From Berberis thunbergii (Eukaryota; Streptophyta; Magnoliopsida; Ranunculales; Berberidaceae), in assembly GCA_003290165.1 (NCBI GenBank), contig QNQO01006937.1, positions 186,001-250,000 on the forward strand: 64,000 nt of DNA. The letters are read 5' to 3'. This document shows, one piece after another, positions 1-11,639 of this stretch. Within the stretch, counting starts at the first letter, position 1; every line of letters starts with the position of its first letter. The notes beneath the pieces are model-generated. The model was not told the DNA's origin and did no database searches. It saw nothing but the letters and a program-made list of their open reading frames with translations. The translations under genes and the position numbers were made by a program.

Positions 1-557
1 AACAAAGTCAACTTACTGAAGGGTAAATATGTCTTTTGAAATAACAGAAGATGGATGGAACTTCAGGTAAACTTGGTTAAGGGACCCAAACTCTAACATG
101 GACTTCAACCCTCTATTGGTACAAATGACGGGGCCTAAAGTCTAAATACCCCTTAATCTTTCAGCCAAATGCACTAAATATGCCTTTCATCTTAAACATA
201 CTCCATAGCCAATTGTCCTATATGCAACCCTTGAAATCTTTACCAAATCTTGCATCTGATTGTTGGATATTTCTGAGTACATGTTACTTCCCATGCTTAT
301 AGATTCTAAAATTTCGTCACAGATACTAGGATATGATGGATTATCATTGAAATAGCGCTGATGGCTGACATAAATATACTTTGAGAAAGTGGTATCAGTT
401 TGTTCAAATCAAGATAGAGGACATATGTCGACTTTATTGAAATATTGTATGGAGGAGAAAACAAGGTATTCAGATCACCAACCAACAATGATAACACAGA
501 AAAAAGGTGAATGAAAAAGATTACACGTGCTGATAAAAAGCTTGTGATCTCACTTAC

Positions 558-3500
558 TGAGCACATTCAGCTAGTTTTCCAAGGTTTTGATTATCCAAGA
601 TAGCCAGAATTAACTTTTTGTTCTCGTCCAGGTACTGCATCCGACGATAAATAAAATACTGTTAGATACTAAAACTTCTTTCTAATAGGTCATCTGCAAC
701 AAATTTAACTAAAAAACATAACACAATTTACAACAAAATATAAATTACAACTTACAAGGGATCTCTAGATATTAGAGATCATCAACACATGTAACCCAAG
801 TTACAAGATCTTCATATCCACAAGCTTTCTATAACACTTGAGCCTTGAAATTTTTTATTGGTTCTCCAAATCAACTAACAAATTGCATAAAGAGAAAGCT
901 TTGGAACGACATTCCACTTCCCTTTGGAAAGTCTTGTCACTTCCAAGATTTAAAGACTTCAACACATAAACTAAGGCAGGACCCAAGAAATATGTTTTGT
1001 TTCATATGTATAGGGGCATCCTTGATTATGTTCATCGAGGGATGGGCTTTAGTGATTGATGCAGGCTTTGGATATTGAAACTTCTCTACTGCATTTGTTC
1101 AGTCTTGATCAATGGGTAGCTAACAACAAGTTTTTTGCTAAAGCCTCAAACATGGGGAACCCCTGTTCTCATTTATTTTCTTTCTTAGAGTCGCGAGACA
1201 GAAGATTAGAATATTCAAGAGCTCGAGTTATCAACAGAACGATTTCTCGCCTTCAATTAGTTTTCAATGCCCTAAGCTTTTGAGGAGCTGAATGTTTTCA
1301 GTTCACCATGTAAAAGGAATCCTATTGTTTTCACGCATTTTCTAGGATGGAATAAACCTCCACAAATCTCGTATTACTCACCAGAAATAGTGGACTTTAT
1401 GGGTTGCAGAGTTGGACGATCTCAATTCACTATTTTAAAAGGACTCCAATTGTTTACACGCATTATCTAGGATGAGATAATAATGTATCTCAGATCTAAG
1501 ATTCAATCTCAGCCGGTCCTAGCAAAATTCATAAAGTCCTTTGCGATGAAGGGGTGGCATAAGTGTTTGTTTCTCTGGCCTCTCCTTTTTCTTCTTCTCA
1601 ATACTTGTGGAAGGATAAACCACAGGATCCTCACAAGTCGCTAGGAGTTTCTCAAATGGTCTCTTCACCATCCACTTGGTTGTGGAGTGCAGAGCTGGTA
1701 ATCAGATCATCATCAAAGGGGTAAGGAAAGGGGCTGTTGGTAACTTCCAGCACAATGTGAATCCCTTGACTAGAAGCACAAGGCAGAGTTCTAATCATGA
1801 AGTGTCTTCAGGTGGTAGGTCACTAGGAATCAGTTCAAAAGGGCATAGGCGGAGGAAGTGGGTCATTCTAGTGATGGTGGTAGGTCTACAGTTTGAGTGG
1901 GGGAATTGTTACGTAAGGAGGCTGCCATTGAGACATAATTTCAGATTAACAAGGTAAAACTTCAAAGTAAAGAAGAAAGAAAAAAACACTCTACAAAAGC
2001 TCAAGGAGGATTAGAAGCTACATACCAACTGTTTGAAGATGAAGAACACGCTTTGGGATCTAAAAATGAGGCAGCTATCGAGGTGAATTTAACGGGGCAT
2101 AATGTTGTGGAGTGATCTGATGTAATGCGAATGACGAGGCGATGCGAGGTGCCAGGTTAGTGCCTTGATGACCTTTGCATTGATGTGGTGAAGCCAGGGC
2201 AGTCACCTAAGACGATGAAGACCGTGCATATAAAACTCGTTTTTTTTTCATTACATTCTGAAGACTCATAAAAAACACATAAATCACCTGAGGAGAAGGT
2301 ACTCACACTTCCTCTAAGTTTCTCTTGTTTCATTTTTCTGTAATCTTTCTTTCTTCGGTGGCTTTGTTTACTTTTCTTTGTTCCCTCTGTTGGCTTTTAT
2401 CTTCTACTTCATCTTCCCCCCCCCCACCCCCGCCCCTTCTCTCTCCTCATATTAGCACTTGTTGGGGCATCAATGACCTTACGCCTTATTTTCGGTACAA
2501 CGAGAGGGAGAAGACATCATTGACGAAAAATGGCGCCATCGTAGAGGCCTGAAGTAGCCCAAACAAGATAGCGAGAAAGTGGGTTATCAGTTATCACACA
2601 ATGAGAATTGTTTATTTATTTTTATTTTTATTTTTGGGGTGGGGGGGGGGGGGGGGGGGGGGTGAAGGGTGAAGGACGTAGTCTAATTGGTGTCTGGGTC
2701 TCAAAATATTGTTCGAGATCATGCTTGATTATTTTGTTGTTTGCATTGTATTTTTGCATTTCACTTGGTTATACAATGAAGTGAATATAGAAGATAAAAT
2801 AAAATATAATCCTAGCATATACTCTTTTTATGAGAATGGCAACAAATATGTCATCAATCGTTCTTGTAAATCTTTCCCATAAACAATGGGGGTGTATCCC
2901 TTTGTCATTTATGGAGTTTTGAAGCTTTCACAAAAACAATGGGAATATTTTTAAGTTTTAATCCTTGGAGCGGAATGTCTTCTCTTTATATTCAACAAAT
3001 GGCTAATAAACTTCAATTATGTTTCTATAAATACGACTGGATTATGTATATTGTAAGAAGTATGTGAGATGTGCATTTATGTCACATCTTCTCAGAACTA
3101 ATAGACTTCCATTAGGCATCCATATGAAATTGAATGGAACCTGAGCCATCACGTCACCACCTATGTGGCTTAGTTTGCAAAATGCCCCAACCTTTTCAGC
3201 AAATCATAATGTACTTGGGAATCAGGACCATAAAGGATGTTTATATTGCTTATAACTACGACTCAAAAACCTTCCTTTTGCCTATCCCTAAAATGCTTAG
3301 TAATGATGCATGAAGGGGGATGAAGTTATATCCTAGGATCTAGGGGTGAGCATTCCATTCCGCGATCTCAATCCTGTCTCAGCCCCGATTTTTTTCGGGT
3401 CTTTTGAAATTGATCAAACTTATCTTGACCCCGTCCTGATCTAGAGTGAATGAGATAGGGATGGATATTTGCAATCCCGTCCCATTCCGAATTTATTTAT

Positions 3501-6500
3501 TTTTATTATTATTAATTTTAATCAAACTACTATTCTAAAGGAAAATTTAAGATGTTTTGAAATTAAATAAAAACATCTCCTGTTTGAAAATTTACTCGCT
3601 AGATTTGGTACTCTTAGTTTAAGTAGAAACTTCAATTTGAATATTTTGTCACATATAACTTGTAAAAAAATTATATTTTTTCACATTTTAAATTGGTTAT
3701 AGGACAATTATTCTTGTAGAAAATAAAGGCAAATGATGGTTTGAGTTAATTTTGTACTATGAGTTGTGTAATTGGAGAACATTGCTCCTAATTGTATCTT
3801 GTATAAATGATATTTCAACTCTTGCGAAAATATGCAAGATGGATCTATAGAGACGCTTCTTCTGTCTTCCATCATTCACTTACAAACTTAATTCCATTGA
3901 AAGCCTCCAATAATTTTATGACATTTAATATTATTATAATAAATGTTATATGTACATAAATTTGACATTATTGGTGTTTGAGCAATGTAAAATGAAATTC
4001 TTTTGTTATTTTTCATTGGAGGACTATTTAGTACATATGCCCATCCCGTCTCGTGCCCACCCCTATTAGAGCATCTGATTGATGGCGTTTTCTCGTCTCT
4101 CCTCCTCCCCCATTCTTCTCTCTCTGGTTTAATAAACTTTCAACCTCTTATCCAAACTCCAGACAGCTAAGTCTGTTCTCCTACCCCCAAAGCTTGTCCT
4201 TATGCATGCACTTAGTAAACTTTAGGTACTTAAAATGAAAAGCAAAGCGAAGTAATGATGCTTTAAGTAAATTGATATACTTGTTTTTATTTCGTTATAA
4301 ATTTGTAATTTTCTTATTTTGTTTTATCTATAATTCTAGTAGGCTTACTAGAGCCCTTGCCTGTTCCAACTCGTCCTTGGGAAAGTGATTCCATGAACTT
4401 CATTACTGGGGTACCGAAAGTGGAGGATTTCAGGTGTATCCTTGTAATTGTTGACCGATTCTCAAAGTATGTGACATTTCTGCCGACCGGACTGACTTGC
4501 ACAGCCAAAGATACAACGCAATTGATCCTCAAGCATGTAGTGAAGTATTGGGGACTGCCCGAAAACATTGTTAGCGACTGTGATGCTCGCTTCACAGGAA
4601 AGTTCTGGAAGGAGTTGTTCAAGCTCTTGGAATCCAAACTTAATATGTCGACAAGCCAACATCTCCAATCTGACGGACAGACTGAGCGCTTTAACTCTCT
4701 ATGCTCGAAGAATACTTTCGTCATTTTGTAAGTGCAAATCAGAAAAATTGGGTGAGACTATTTGATATTGCACAATTCTGTTTCAACTTACAAAAGAGCT
4801 CAGCTACTCACTCCAGCCCCTTTCAGTTAGTCACTGGTCAGCAACCATTGACACCACATACAGTGCTTACCGGATACCAAGGACCCAGCCCAAGAGCTCT
4901 TGAATTTGTCAAAGCCTGACAAAAAAACATTGAAGTTGCTCGAGCCTATCTTGAGAAAGCCTCCCATCACATGAAGAAATGGGCCGACAAGAAATGACGG
5001 ATTGATCCTTTTGAAGTCGGGGACTTGGTATTGGTGAAGCTAGATATGTTCAACAAGTATAAACGGACGGTTAGAGCACACAACAATCTGTTTCGCAAGT
5101 ATGAGGGACCGGTACAGATTATTGAGAAAGTAGGCAAAGTCTCCATTTCATCCATCCTGTCTTCCATGCAAGTAACTTGAAGCCCTACCATGCAGATGCC
5201 ACTGATCCCACAAGAAATGTATCTACCTGAGCATTGCCTAAGCATCCTACTAAGCCAGATCGAGAAGTGGAAGAAATCTTAGCTGACCGCCTCATCAACA
5301 ACACAAGCCCGGATAGAGAGTATTTGGTCAAGTGGCAGGATGAGTCTCTTTCAGAGATCAGTTGGGAGCCAGTTGAGCATCTGCTGTCGTACCTCTCAAA
5401 GCTGGAAGAGTACTTGAAAAAGTTCGTTGCGAGGGTGTCAACGAATTGAGTGTGGGAGAGTGTCAGGACTAGTACCGTTGGTAAGGGAAATCAACGTCAG
5501 AGGCCTTTCAAGACTTTCCTAATGGTCTCAAAACTCAATGTTCCCTTTTGAAATGTACCCACATGCTTAACATCTATATTATAGGGGGAAGATTTGAGCT
5601 CTTGACTGTGAGGATGTGTTGCCTCCATTGCATAGTCGGGCCAGACTGTACCGCTAGCATTTTAATTGTTTTCTTTGCATTGCTTTTCAACTTCAAACTT
5701 GTATTTCCATCGATCGATAGCATCGAACTAGTCTTGAGCAACGTCCTTTCGAACGTTCCTCCCCATTGTAATCTATTGAATGTTAATGAAAGTTTTTGCT
5801 GACTATTGTGCATTGTTATATTGTCTACAGATTGATATTGTGCATTCTCAAGTTAATATTTGTGCCTGTCAAAGTAACTACTCATAAGCTTACTAGTGAA
5901 TTGGATAGCTAGTGCCGCACAGATTACTAGTCCGTGACACCTGCCCTATAAATAAGATTCCCACCTTGACATAGAAACTGACTCTAAACCTTGATCATTT
6001 TCTTTTTTATGAATTCTTTCTCTCAGAACCGTTGATTTAGTTTCTGTGGTTAGTAAAAGTATTCACGCATTAGTTGTTGCTAGGTGTCCTCATGATTTGC
6101 TAATTTGTTTTAGTCACAACTACTACTGCTTCTTTCAATGCTATTGAGAATGACAAAAGTAGCTACAAAAGCATGGTTTGAGGGGGATATTTGGTCATGT
6201 TTCTAAAGAGGAAGGGGCAACAAGTTACTGTCGATATTTAGTGTCGGTATTTAGTGATAGAGATGGAGAGAGGTCTTATTCTCCTTTCCTTTTGTTTCAG
6301 CAAGGATGCACGGACTTGGACTCGGACATGGATACGACACGGCAACTCGGCAATTTAAAAAAAAATAGGACTCGAAGACTCGGCGACACGGTCAAACTTA
6401 ATTTTTTAATATATTTTTTTTGTAATTCATAAGAACATAAAATCATAAATAAATTAATAATACTATTAAACAATCCAGTTACTTGGCCTAAAACCAGTTT

Positions 6501-9432
6501 TAGTTTCTTCTTTAGTCTCATGCCAATAGGTGTAAGCTCAAATATGAGGTATTTAAAGTATTTCAATTTCATGCATGCTTTCAATTTAGGAGACTTTGAC
6601 TATATTTATGTCAAGATTGATACACTCACCTGCTCAAATAAAACCAACCCATTCAAAATCTGATATACTAAAACCAACCCACCACCATATCAAATAAAAT
6701 CTCACCCTCAAATAAAATCTCACACTCTATCCCTCTCCCATTCTCGCCCATCCCCAAACCAAATAAAGAAGAAGAACAACAACAACAACCAATGTGGGGG
6801 AAGAAATGGATGACCAAACCCATTCATTAGCAGCATCTGAAACACCCTGGAGCCTTGGATCTTCGCCATCTCTCAAACCTCCGGTGAGAAGAAGAAGAAC
6901 AACCAAAGAAACTCAGATCTGTCGATCGATTTCTCCTTGTCGATCTCTCCCTCTCTCTCTAGCTCCATCCATCGAAGATCTCTCCCTGTCGATCGATAGA
7001 CGATCTATCGATCGATCCCTCTCTCTGTCGATCACAGATCTGAACAGATCTGTCCTTCTTTCTCTGTCGATCGACAGATCTGGACAGATCTCTCCCTCCC
7101 TCTGTTGATCGATCGACAGATATGTCGATCTCTGGTTCAACCCTCTTTTCTCCCTCTTTTCGCTCTGTAAGTTGGGTTTGAAAAATGGGGGAAGGATCGA
7201 TCGAAGAGGATAGGGTTTGTGAAAGGAAGGATCGATCGATAAAAAAAATCTGATTTATTCGATTTAGGGTTAGGGTTTGGTTTTTTCGGTGGTCTGTGGG
7301 AGAGGAAGAATCGGACAATATATTTGCATTTTTGAAGTCAACGAATTTTAACTAATTTGGCCGAGTCTGGACCGTGTCCGGACCCAGTCAACGAATTTTG
7401 ACCGTTGACCCTGAGTCAAATACGTATCCAGCGCGTGTCGAATGCGAATCCGTGTCCGACACGTATTTGACTCGTGATACGGGGGTTTTCCGAAGAGTCG
7501 GTGCATCCTAGTGTTTCAGTGATTTGGGCAAACCGTACATATTGTGCCTCTCTCTTTCTTCATTCCAATTTTGTGTTTCAAAATGGAGACAACTACTAGG
7601 TCACTTTTGGTGTTTGTTTCTATGATACAAATATCAGTTGTTCATCTAGAGCTGCAATTTCCTATAACTCAGATTAATTAGCATTTGTAGTACTTGGTGT
7701 TTGTTTTTGTTTTTGAATAGAGTGATAAGTCTTAATAAGTGAGACGCCTTATTTAGAGTGTTAGTTTTTAGTTCCGATCAGAAGTTGAAGTTTTGATTGG
7801 ACTAAACATTCCCATAGTGTTGAACACTTAGCACTAAGTGCTTAACGAAAATTCATTCCAATAATAACCTCACAATAAGTTCATAATAATTGCTACTACC
7901 CATCTCCTCTACCAACCATCCCCTATTTTTTTCATCTTCTCTTTATTATGTGAGCAATGCCGCCACCATCACCACCACCCTCCCTGGCCTCCCTTCCTCC
8001 TCCTCTTGCTCATAGTCCTCTTTTTCTTTCTCTTCTTCTTTATTGAAAATTGTATGAAGAATGGTTATAGGGTGATTCATGGTAGTGGAGAAAAGTAGTT
8101 TCAATGGTATTTGGATGAGAGAAAACAAGTGGAGAAGGGGGTTAATGTTGGTGGTGGGCGCTGGGAGTTGTGGTGGTGGGCAAATATGTAAAAAACTTCA
8201 AATCAACCTCTAAAAAACACATCATTTAATTTTACATCTTCTCATCAACAGCTCATTCAAAAACTCGTTGGAACTTCTACCTGGAGTTAAAAGTTAGTTT
8301 CTAACCACTTAAAAAAAACCCTATTACACTATTTCTTTTATTATGATTAACTATATGATGTACTCATTCATCTCAATAATAGCATTTCCTAAACCACATT
8401 TGTATCGAGTTCCATATTTGCAATCTAGCTAAAAAAAATAAAAATGTTAGGGCTCCTAAACTAAACTATGCCAAGGGATTTTCACTTCCTGCAATATTAG
8501 TGTCATAAAATTATAAAAAGATAAATAAATGATGAGAAGTTTAAATTGTGAAAACACTTGATATAACTTGGGCTGAAAAAATTGGCTTGGACCGAGACTG
8601 GCCTGAAATGTCGGTTAACTGGGTGGCCTACCAGGCTCAGTCCCTAAAATTCTGAGCTTTAAAAATTTGGTCCGGTCCTAGGTCTGGGCTACACGGGCCG
8701 GTTAACTAGACACGCCCAACACTAGCAAGACTAACTGAATTTGTTTTATAACATGGTTTGACAACTTCACTGTCCCTTACAATTCTTTGCTTTCTCTCTT
8801 TCCAAATGTACCGTAATATCACATGACGTAGCCTTTGCCACACTAAGCTCCAAGAGAAGTTAGACCCCTGGTTTCGGATTCTGAAGCGAATGAATAAGAC
8901 TGTCACCTCTGAAATTCTAAACCATAAACTAGGCCAGAAAATGATGCCAAACTACTCCCCAATTTTCGCCAAACAAGATATCCGTGCTTGTTTTGACCAT
9001 TATGACAGAAACAATGGTGGCAATCCTGACATCTGATTTATAATCAGATAATGCTTCGGATGCCATTATCTGGATAATACAGATCATGATGGAATTGGGT
9101 GTGCAACCAAGTAAACTTATTTTTTAATCTCCTAAACATTAATTGCGTTCGAGCAACAGACATCTAAATGTAGTAATTAAGAAGAAAAATAAATGAATGT
9201 GAAATACTGAACAACAAACGCATGCAAGCAAATGAACAATATAACCTATACAGAAACACACTCAAATAGATCAAATTTCAACAATATATAAATTGGGGAA
9301 GACAAACAGTATAGAGAAAGTAAAACCATAAGAAATGGTAAAGATGAGAAGTACCTTCTGAATCTGTTCCGTGGTGATGTTTGTGGGAGGAAATTGAGGC
9401 ATCATGTTCATCATTTGGGGCGTTTGCTGCAT
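558..9432 (-). CDS. GIF: GRF-interacting factor (GIF2/3-type, SSXT family), exons 1-2, 3' part outside window
   Basis: GIF proteins are nuclear SSXT/SYT-domain transcriptional co-activators that bind GROWTH-REGULATING FACTORs and link them to SWI/SNF remodellers in leaf and meristem growth (family knowledge). Exon 1 is 9432-9355: 26 codons beginning MQQTPQMMNMMPQFPPTNIT and ending IQK. A GT donor follows directly on the minus strand. Exon 2 is 634-558: it follows an AG acceptor, continues in phase 0 as YLDENKKLILAIL..NLGKLAECA, and stops at a GTAAGT donor. Together these form the first half of the SSXT domain; the family's next block (YQAQLQKNLMYLA) is not in the window, so later exons lie left of base 1. 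The M/P/Q-rich N-terminus fits GIF2/GIF3 better than GIF1. Both exons are intact. Intron 1 (635-9354, 8720 bp) is full of transposon remnants. Confidence 0.93.
635..3340. other. GIF intron 1, downstream part, no recognised gene
   Basis: Intronic DNA between GIF exon 2 and the first hAT-like element. Short open frames occur (for example 845-1283 and 1676-1957) but none resembles a family I know. There is a C-rich tract near 2417-2436, and a G tract at 2636-2662 made of four G, one T and 22 consecutive G. Confidence 0.6.
3341..4065. mobile_element. hAT-like non-autonomous element, copy 1 (TAGGGGTGRGCA termini)
   Basis: The left end TAGGGGTGAGCA and right end TGCCCACCCCTA are near-perfect 12-bp inverted repeats of the type seen in plant hAT elements. 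The subterminal part carries CCCGATTTTTTCGGGT and CCCGTCCC-like words shared with the pieces at 26172 and 32582. No transposase frame is present. The flanking 8-mers do not match convincingly, so the target duplication is decayed or my ends are slightly off. It lies inside GIF intron 1. Confidence 0.6.
4341..5460 (+). pseudogene. Ty3/gypsy chromovirus pol remnant: integrase core plus chromodomain
   Basis: The remnant begins abruptly in the linker before the integrase core. The core shows the catalytic blocks around IVDRFSKY, VSDCDARFTGKFW and HLQSDGQTERFN (4357-4700). The reading frame then shifts near 4700 and continues as FDIAQFCFN..SPFQLVTGQQP (4701-4919). A C-terminal chromodomain follows at 5250-5445 (REYLVKWQDESLSEISWEPVEHL), the hallmark of chromoviruses. 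Stops and frameshifts show it is dead. Protease, reverse transcriptase, RNase H and the 5' LTR are missing. It sits in GIF intron 1 on the strand opposite GIF. Confidence 0.9.
5461..5939 (+). repeat. 3' LTR of the chromovirus remnant
   Basis: Starts TGTCAGGACTAGTAC and ends TACTAGTCCGTGACA, imperfect inverted ends with TG...CA. It follows directly on the chromodomain frame and a purine-rich stretch (GTGTGGGAGAG) that could be the polypurine tract. Length is 479 bp. No matching 5' LTR is visible upstream, so the element is 5'-truncated. Confidence 0.75.
5940..6292. other. Spacer in GIF intron 1, nothing recognised
   Basis: Intronic sequence between the chromovirus LTR and the target duplication of the hAT-type element. 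I see no coding frame, repeat or RNA gene. Confidence 0.5.
6301..7511. mobile_element. hAT-type non-autonomous element with perfect 8-bp target duplication
   Basis: Flanked by TGTTTCAG at 6293-6300 and again at 7512-7519. The ends CAAGGATGCACGGACT and, read inward from the right, CTAGGATGCACCGACT form terminal inverted repeats. Subterminal ACTCGGACACG-like words continue the symmetry. An 8-bp duplication with such ends fits hAT. No transposase is encoded. The interior has A/C-rich leader-like sequence, then a stretch rich in GATCGATC and AGATCT palindromes (6915-7255), then TTAGGGTTAGGGTTTGG near 7264. The interior resembles the 5' end of a gene but I cannot name one. It lies in GIF intron 1. 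Confidence 0.85.
7520..8700. other. GIF intron 1, spacer with no recognised gene
   Basis: Low-complexity intronic DNA including a GAA/CTT-rich stretch near 7960-8045. A short piece at 8575-8705 rich in GGCCTGGxCCGG-like words resembles degraded inverted-repeat ends of small plant transposons; I could not define its termini. Confidence 0.45.
8700..9095 (-). pseudogene. Possible non-LTR retrotransposon (LINE) fragment
   Basis: The minus strand at 8906-8706 has W-rich sequence with the pattern VILRYIWKERKQRIV. This resembles the segment after the zinc-binding reverse transcriptase domain (..YxIWxERNxRIF..) of plant LINEs. The upstream minus-strand sequence (about 9090-8907) contains related pieces with stops. 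No reverse transcriptase motif is left. The call rests on one motif. Confidence 0.4.
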
Positions 9433-9560
9433 CTTCTTCCTTAATCAATTTGAGTTCGATTTCGATTGATATTTTTTAAAGAAAACCCTAACCCTAAAAC
9501 CCTTTATCTCTCCCAAATCCACACCACACAGAAGAGAGAAAGAGAGAGTTTGAAATGTTT
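9433..9560 (-). promoter_or_regulatory. 5' leader / proximal promoter of the GIF gene with telo-box motif
   Basis: Directly upstream of the GIF start codon. Positions 9482-9502 hold AAACCCTAACCCTAAAACCC-type sequence, a telo-box-like motif common near transcription starts of growth-related plant genes. Positions 9527-9550 are a GA-rich tract, which is CT-rich on the gene strand, a usual 5'-leader composition. I infer the leader and core promoter from composition and position only; the transcription start is not visible. Confidence 0.5.
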
Positions 9561-9895
9561 GTGCCCAAAGGACTTGTTTTGGTGGTCCCGCGGGATTCGA
9601 AGATTATCGAACCCGAGGAGGTCTATGTACTTTGATCTGATGAAGATGATGATGAGAGTGGCTGAGCAGCATATTCAGTGGCCATGTTCAAAACTCAAAT
9701 TAATAGAATTCCCCTTTCAAAGGAGTTGCTATGTACACTTCTGTGTCCCGTCATGTAGTCAGGAACATTTACAGTGTGCCACCACATTTTGCCATGTATC
9801 ACCTGCCAGAAAATATTTTATTTCAGCTTGGAACTCTATTTAATCCAATTCCTCCCATTCTCTCGTTAAAGTTATTTTCACTTTCAACGTTGAAA

Positions 9896-10695
9896 TTTCT
9901 TCCCCCCCCCCACCAGCTGAAACTCCTTTCCATCAATTTCCTCTTGTACTCTATCGCTTTTGTTCGACTTCTGTAGCATTGTCTATCTCTCCCAACTTCC
10001 TCTTTCTGTATTAGGGGTTTGTGGCTTATATCCTTCCATTCAGTCGGCGGTGAGGAAGTTTGTTTGAAAGCTCTTTGCTCAGAAGTTGGTGAAACTCATC
10101 AAGTATGTTGGTGAATCTTCCTATTAAACTCTCTCTTTGCTGTTGTTGTTTAGTTTTAGCAAGATAACCTTAAAAAATTTTGAATGCATGAACTCGTACT
10201 CGAAAACAAAATAAATTTTGAGTCTTCTTAAGCACAATCGAATGGGGTTGTTCTAGTATGATCTATGATTTCTGCAAATTGTTGAAATCTCTTCCTCCCC
10301 AACTGAAACTCCTTCTCTCCATCAACTTCCACTCGTACTCTGTCATTTTTGTTCGACTTTTGTAGTTTTGTCTCTCTCTCCCAACTTCCTCTCGAACTTT
10401 CTATTTCTGTTTTAGGAGTTTGTGATGGTTTGTTGCTAATAACCTTCCATTCAGTCAGCGGTGAGGAGCTTTGTGTGAAAACTCTTTGCTTAGAAGTTGG
10501 AGAAACTCATCAGGTAAGTTGGTGAAACTTCCTATCGAACTCTCTATTTTCTGTTGTTGTTTAGTTTTAGCATGATAACCTTAAAAAATTTGATTGCATG
10601 AACTCGTACTCGAAAACAAAATAAATTTTGAGTCTTCTTAAGCACAATCGAATGGGGTTGTTCTAGTATGATCTATGATTTCTGCAAGTTGTTGA
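9896..10695. repeat. Tandem duplication of about 400 bp (two copies)
   Basis: Sequence from about 9896-10289 recurs at about 10290-10695 with small differences. Shared landmarks include the opening (CTGAAACTCC), TTGTTCGACTT, CATTCAGTC followed by GCGGTGAGGA, and a nearly identical 3' third with ATGAACTCGTACTCG and TCGAATGGGGTTGTTC. Neither copy encodes a recognisable protein. The pieces read like 5'-untranslated and intron sequence. Confidence 0.8.
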
Positions 10696-11639
10696 ATTAT
10701 CCTAATGTCGTCTAAATTTAATCAAATTTTACAAACATGCGAGCCTCGATATATACACTCGCATACTCCCATTCGAATGTGCTTAAGGAGACTAAAAAAA
10801 GTTTCAAATATCCTGAATTTGTGTACATTTTACAAAATTGTGAGTGTATGTTTGTACACTATGTAAAATATGAAGGGTTTTTTTTATTGTATTATATATC
10901 TCTTCAAAACTTTTTTGTATGCATACAAAACAAATTAGGTTTCGAACATGTTAAAGATAATAGTTTTCTAAGGCTTGGGTGTATTTTATTTAATTTTCTC
11001 TGTTTTTTAATAATTGGGTTGAGCTATGTTCTAATTTATTTGTTGCTAAGCGGGATGACTAGAATTAAGTCAAGGACTAATCACGGAGGACCATTATGCT
11101 CATGAGCATAATCTTAGCTTGAGCCTACCTTCGCACACATTCGTTACTCTTTAGGAGACATCCGCCCCAGATAAACTACCCACCTCACAGTGACCCCCCC
11201 CCCCGCGGGCGTGAACCTCGAACAAGAAATCCTCTAAAGAATGAGGTACCAGTAAGCCTGAAATATGAAGACTGGCCTCATCTTACTGAAATGATCATGC
11301 TGATAAAGCAGTGAAGGAAGCTGGAAAAAATATTCTCAAAATGATTTGGCTGCTATAAAAAGCTTCAAGCAAGGATCAATGATGAAGAAAGACCTGAAGA
11401 AAAGGAATAGGTTGAAGAGGAATCAGAACATGGAGTAGGGGAACAAGAAGGTGAAGAAGGAGAACATGATAGACTGCAAAACAATGATGGTGGACACATT
11501 GAATAGCAGGGAAGAGATGTACCGGTAGAAAATCGAATAGAGGATGAAGAGAGAGAATGGGGTGAAGAGAATGTACAAGTTCAAGGGGAAGGCTATCTTG
11601 GAGGGCCCAAGGACATTTCCATCCTGATTTGTTATGACG
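10696..11639. other. Leader of the plant-mobile-domain block, no firm gene
   Basis: Contains ACTCG/CATTCGAATG-type sequence at about 10735-10800 that resembles the repeat units at 13820-14970. A C-run lies at 11195-11203, and 11390-11530 is purine-rich and would encode E/G-rich peptide. No established family recognised. Confidence 0.4.

Noticed and set aside
306..566. 86-codon minus-strand open frame at the left edge
   Set aside because: It overlaps the end of GIF exon 2 in another frame and has no family features.
4314..4724. 136-codon minus-strand open frame
   Set aside because: Antisense shadow of the chromovirus integrase, whose plus-strand motifs are unmistakable.
7264..7281. TTAGGGTTAGGGTTTGG as an interstitial telomere
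   Set aside because: Only two to three units, inside a hAT-type element; too short for a telomeric tract.
6794..7318. Ser/Leu/Arg- and Asp/Arg-rich frames on both strands
   Set aside because: Products of the repeated GATCGATC/AGATCT sequence; repeats of this kind stay open in several frames.
9466..9976. Open frames at 9466-9843 and 9731-9976 as a gene
   Set aside because: They cross the GIF leader and promoter on the opposite strand and the tandem duplication; no recognisable domain.
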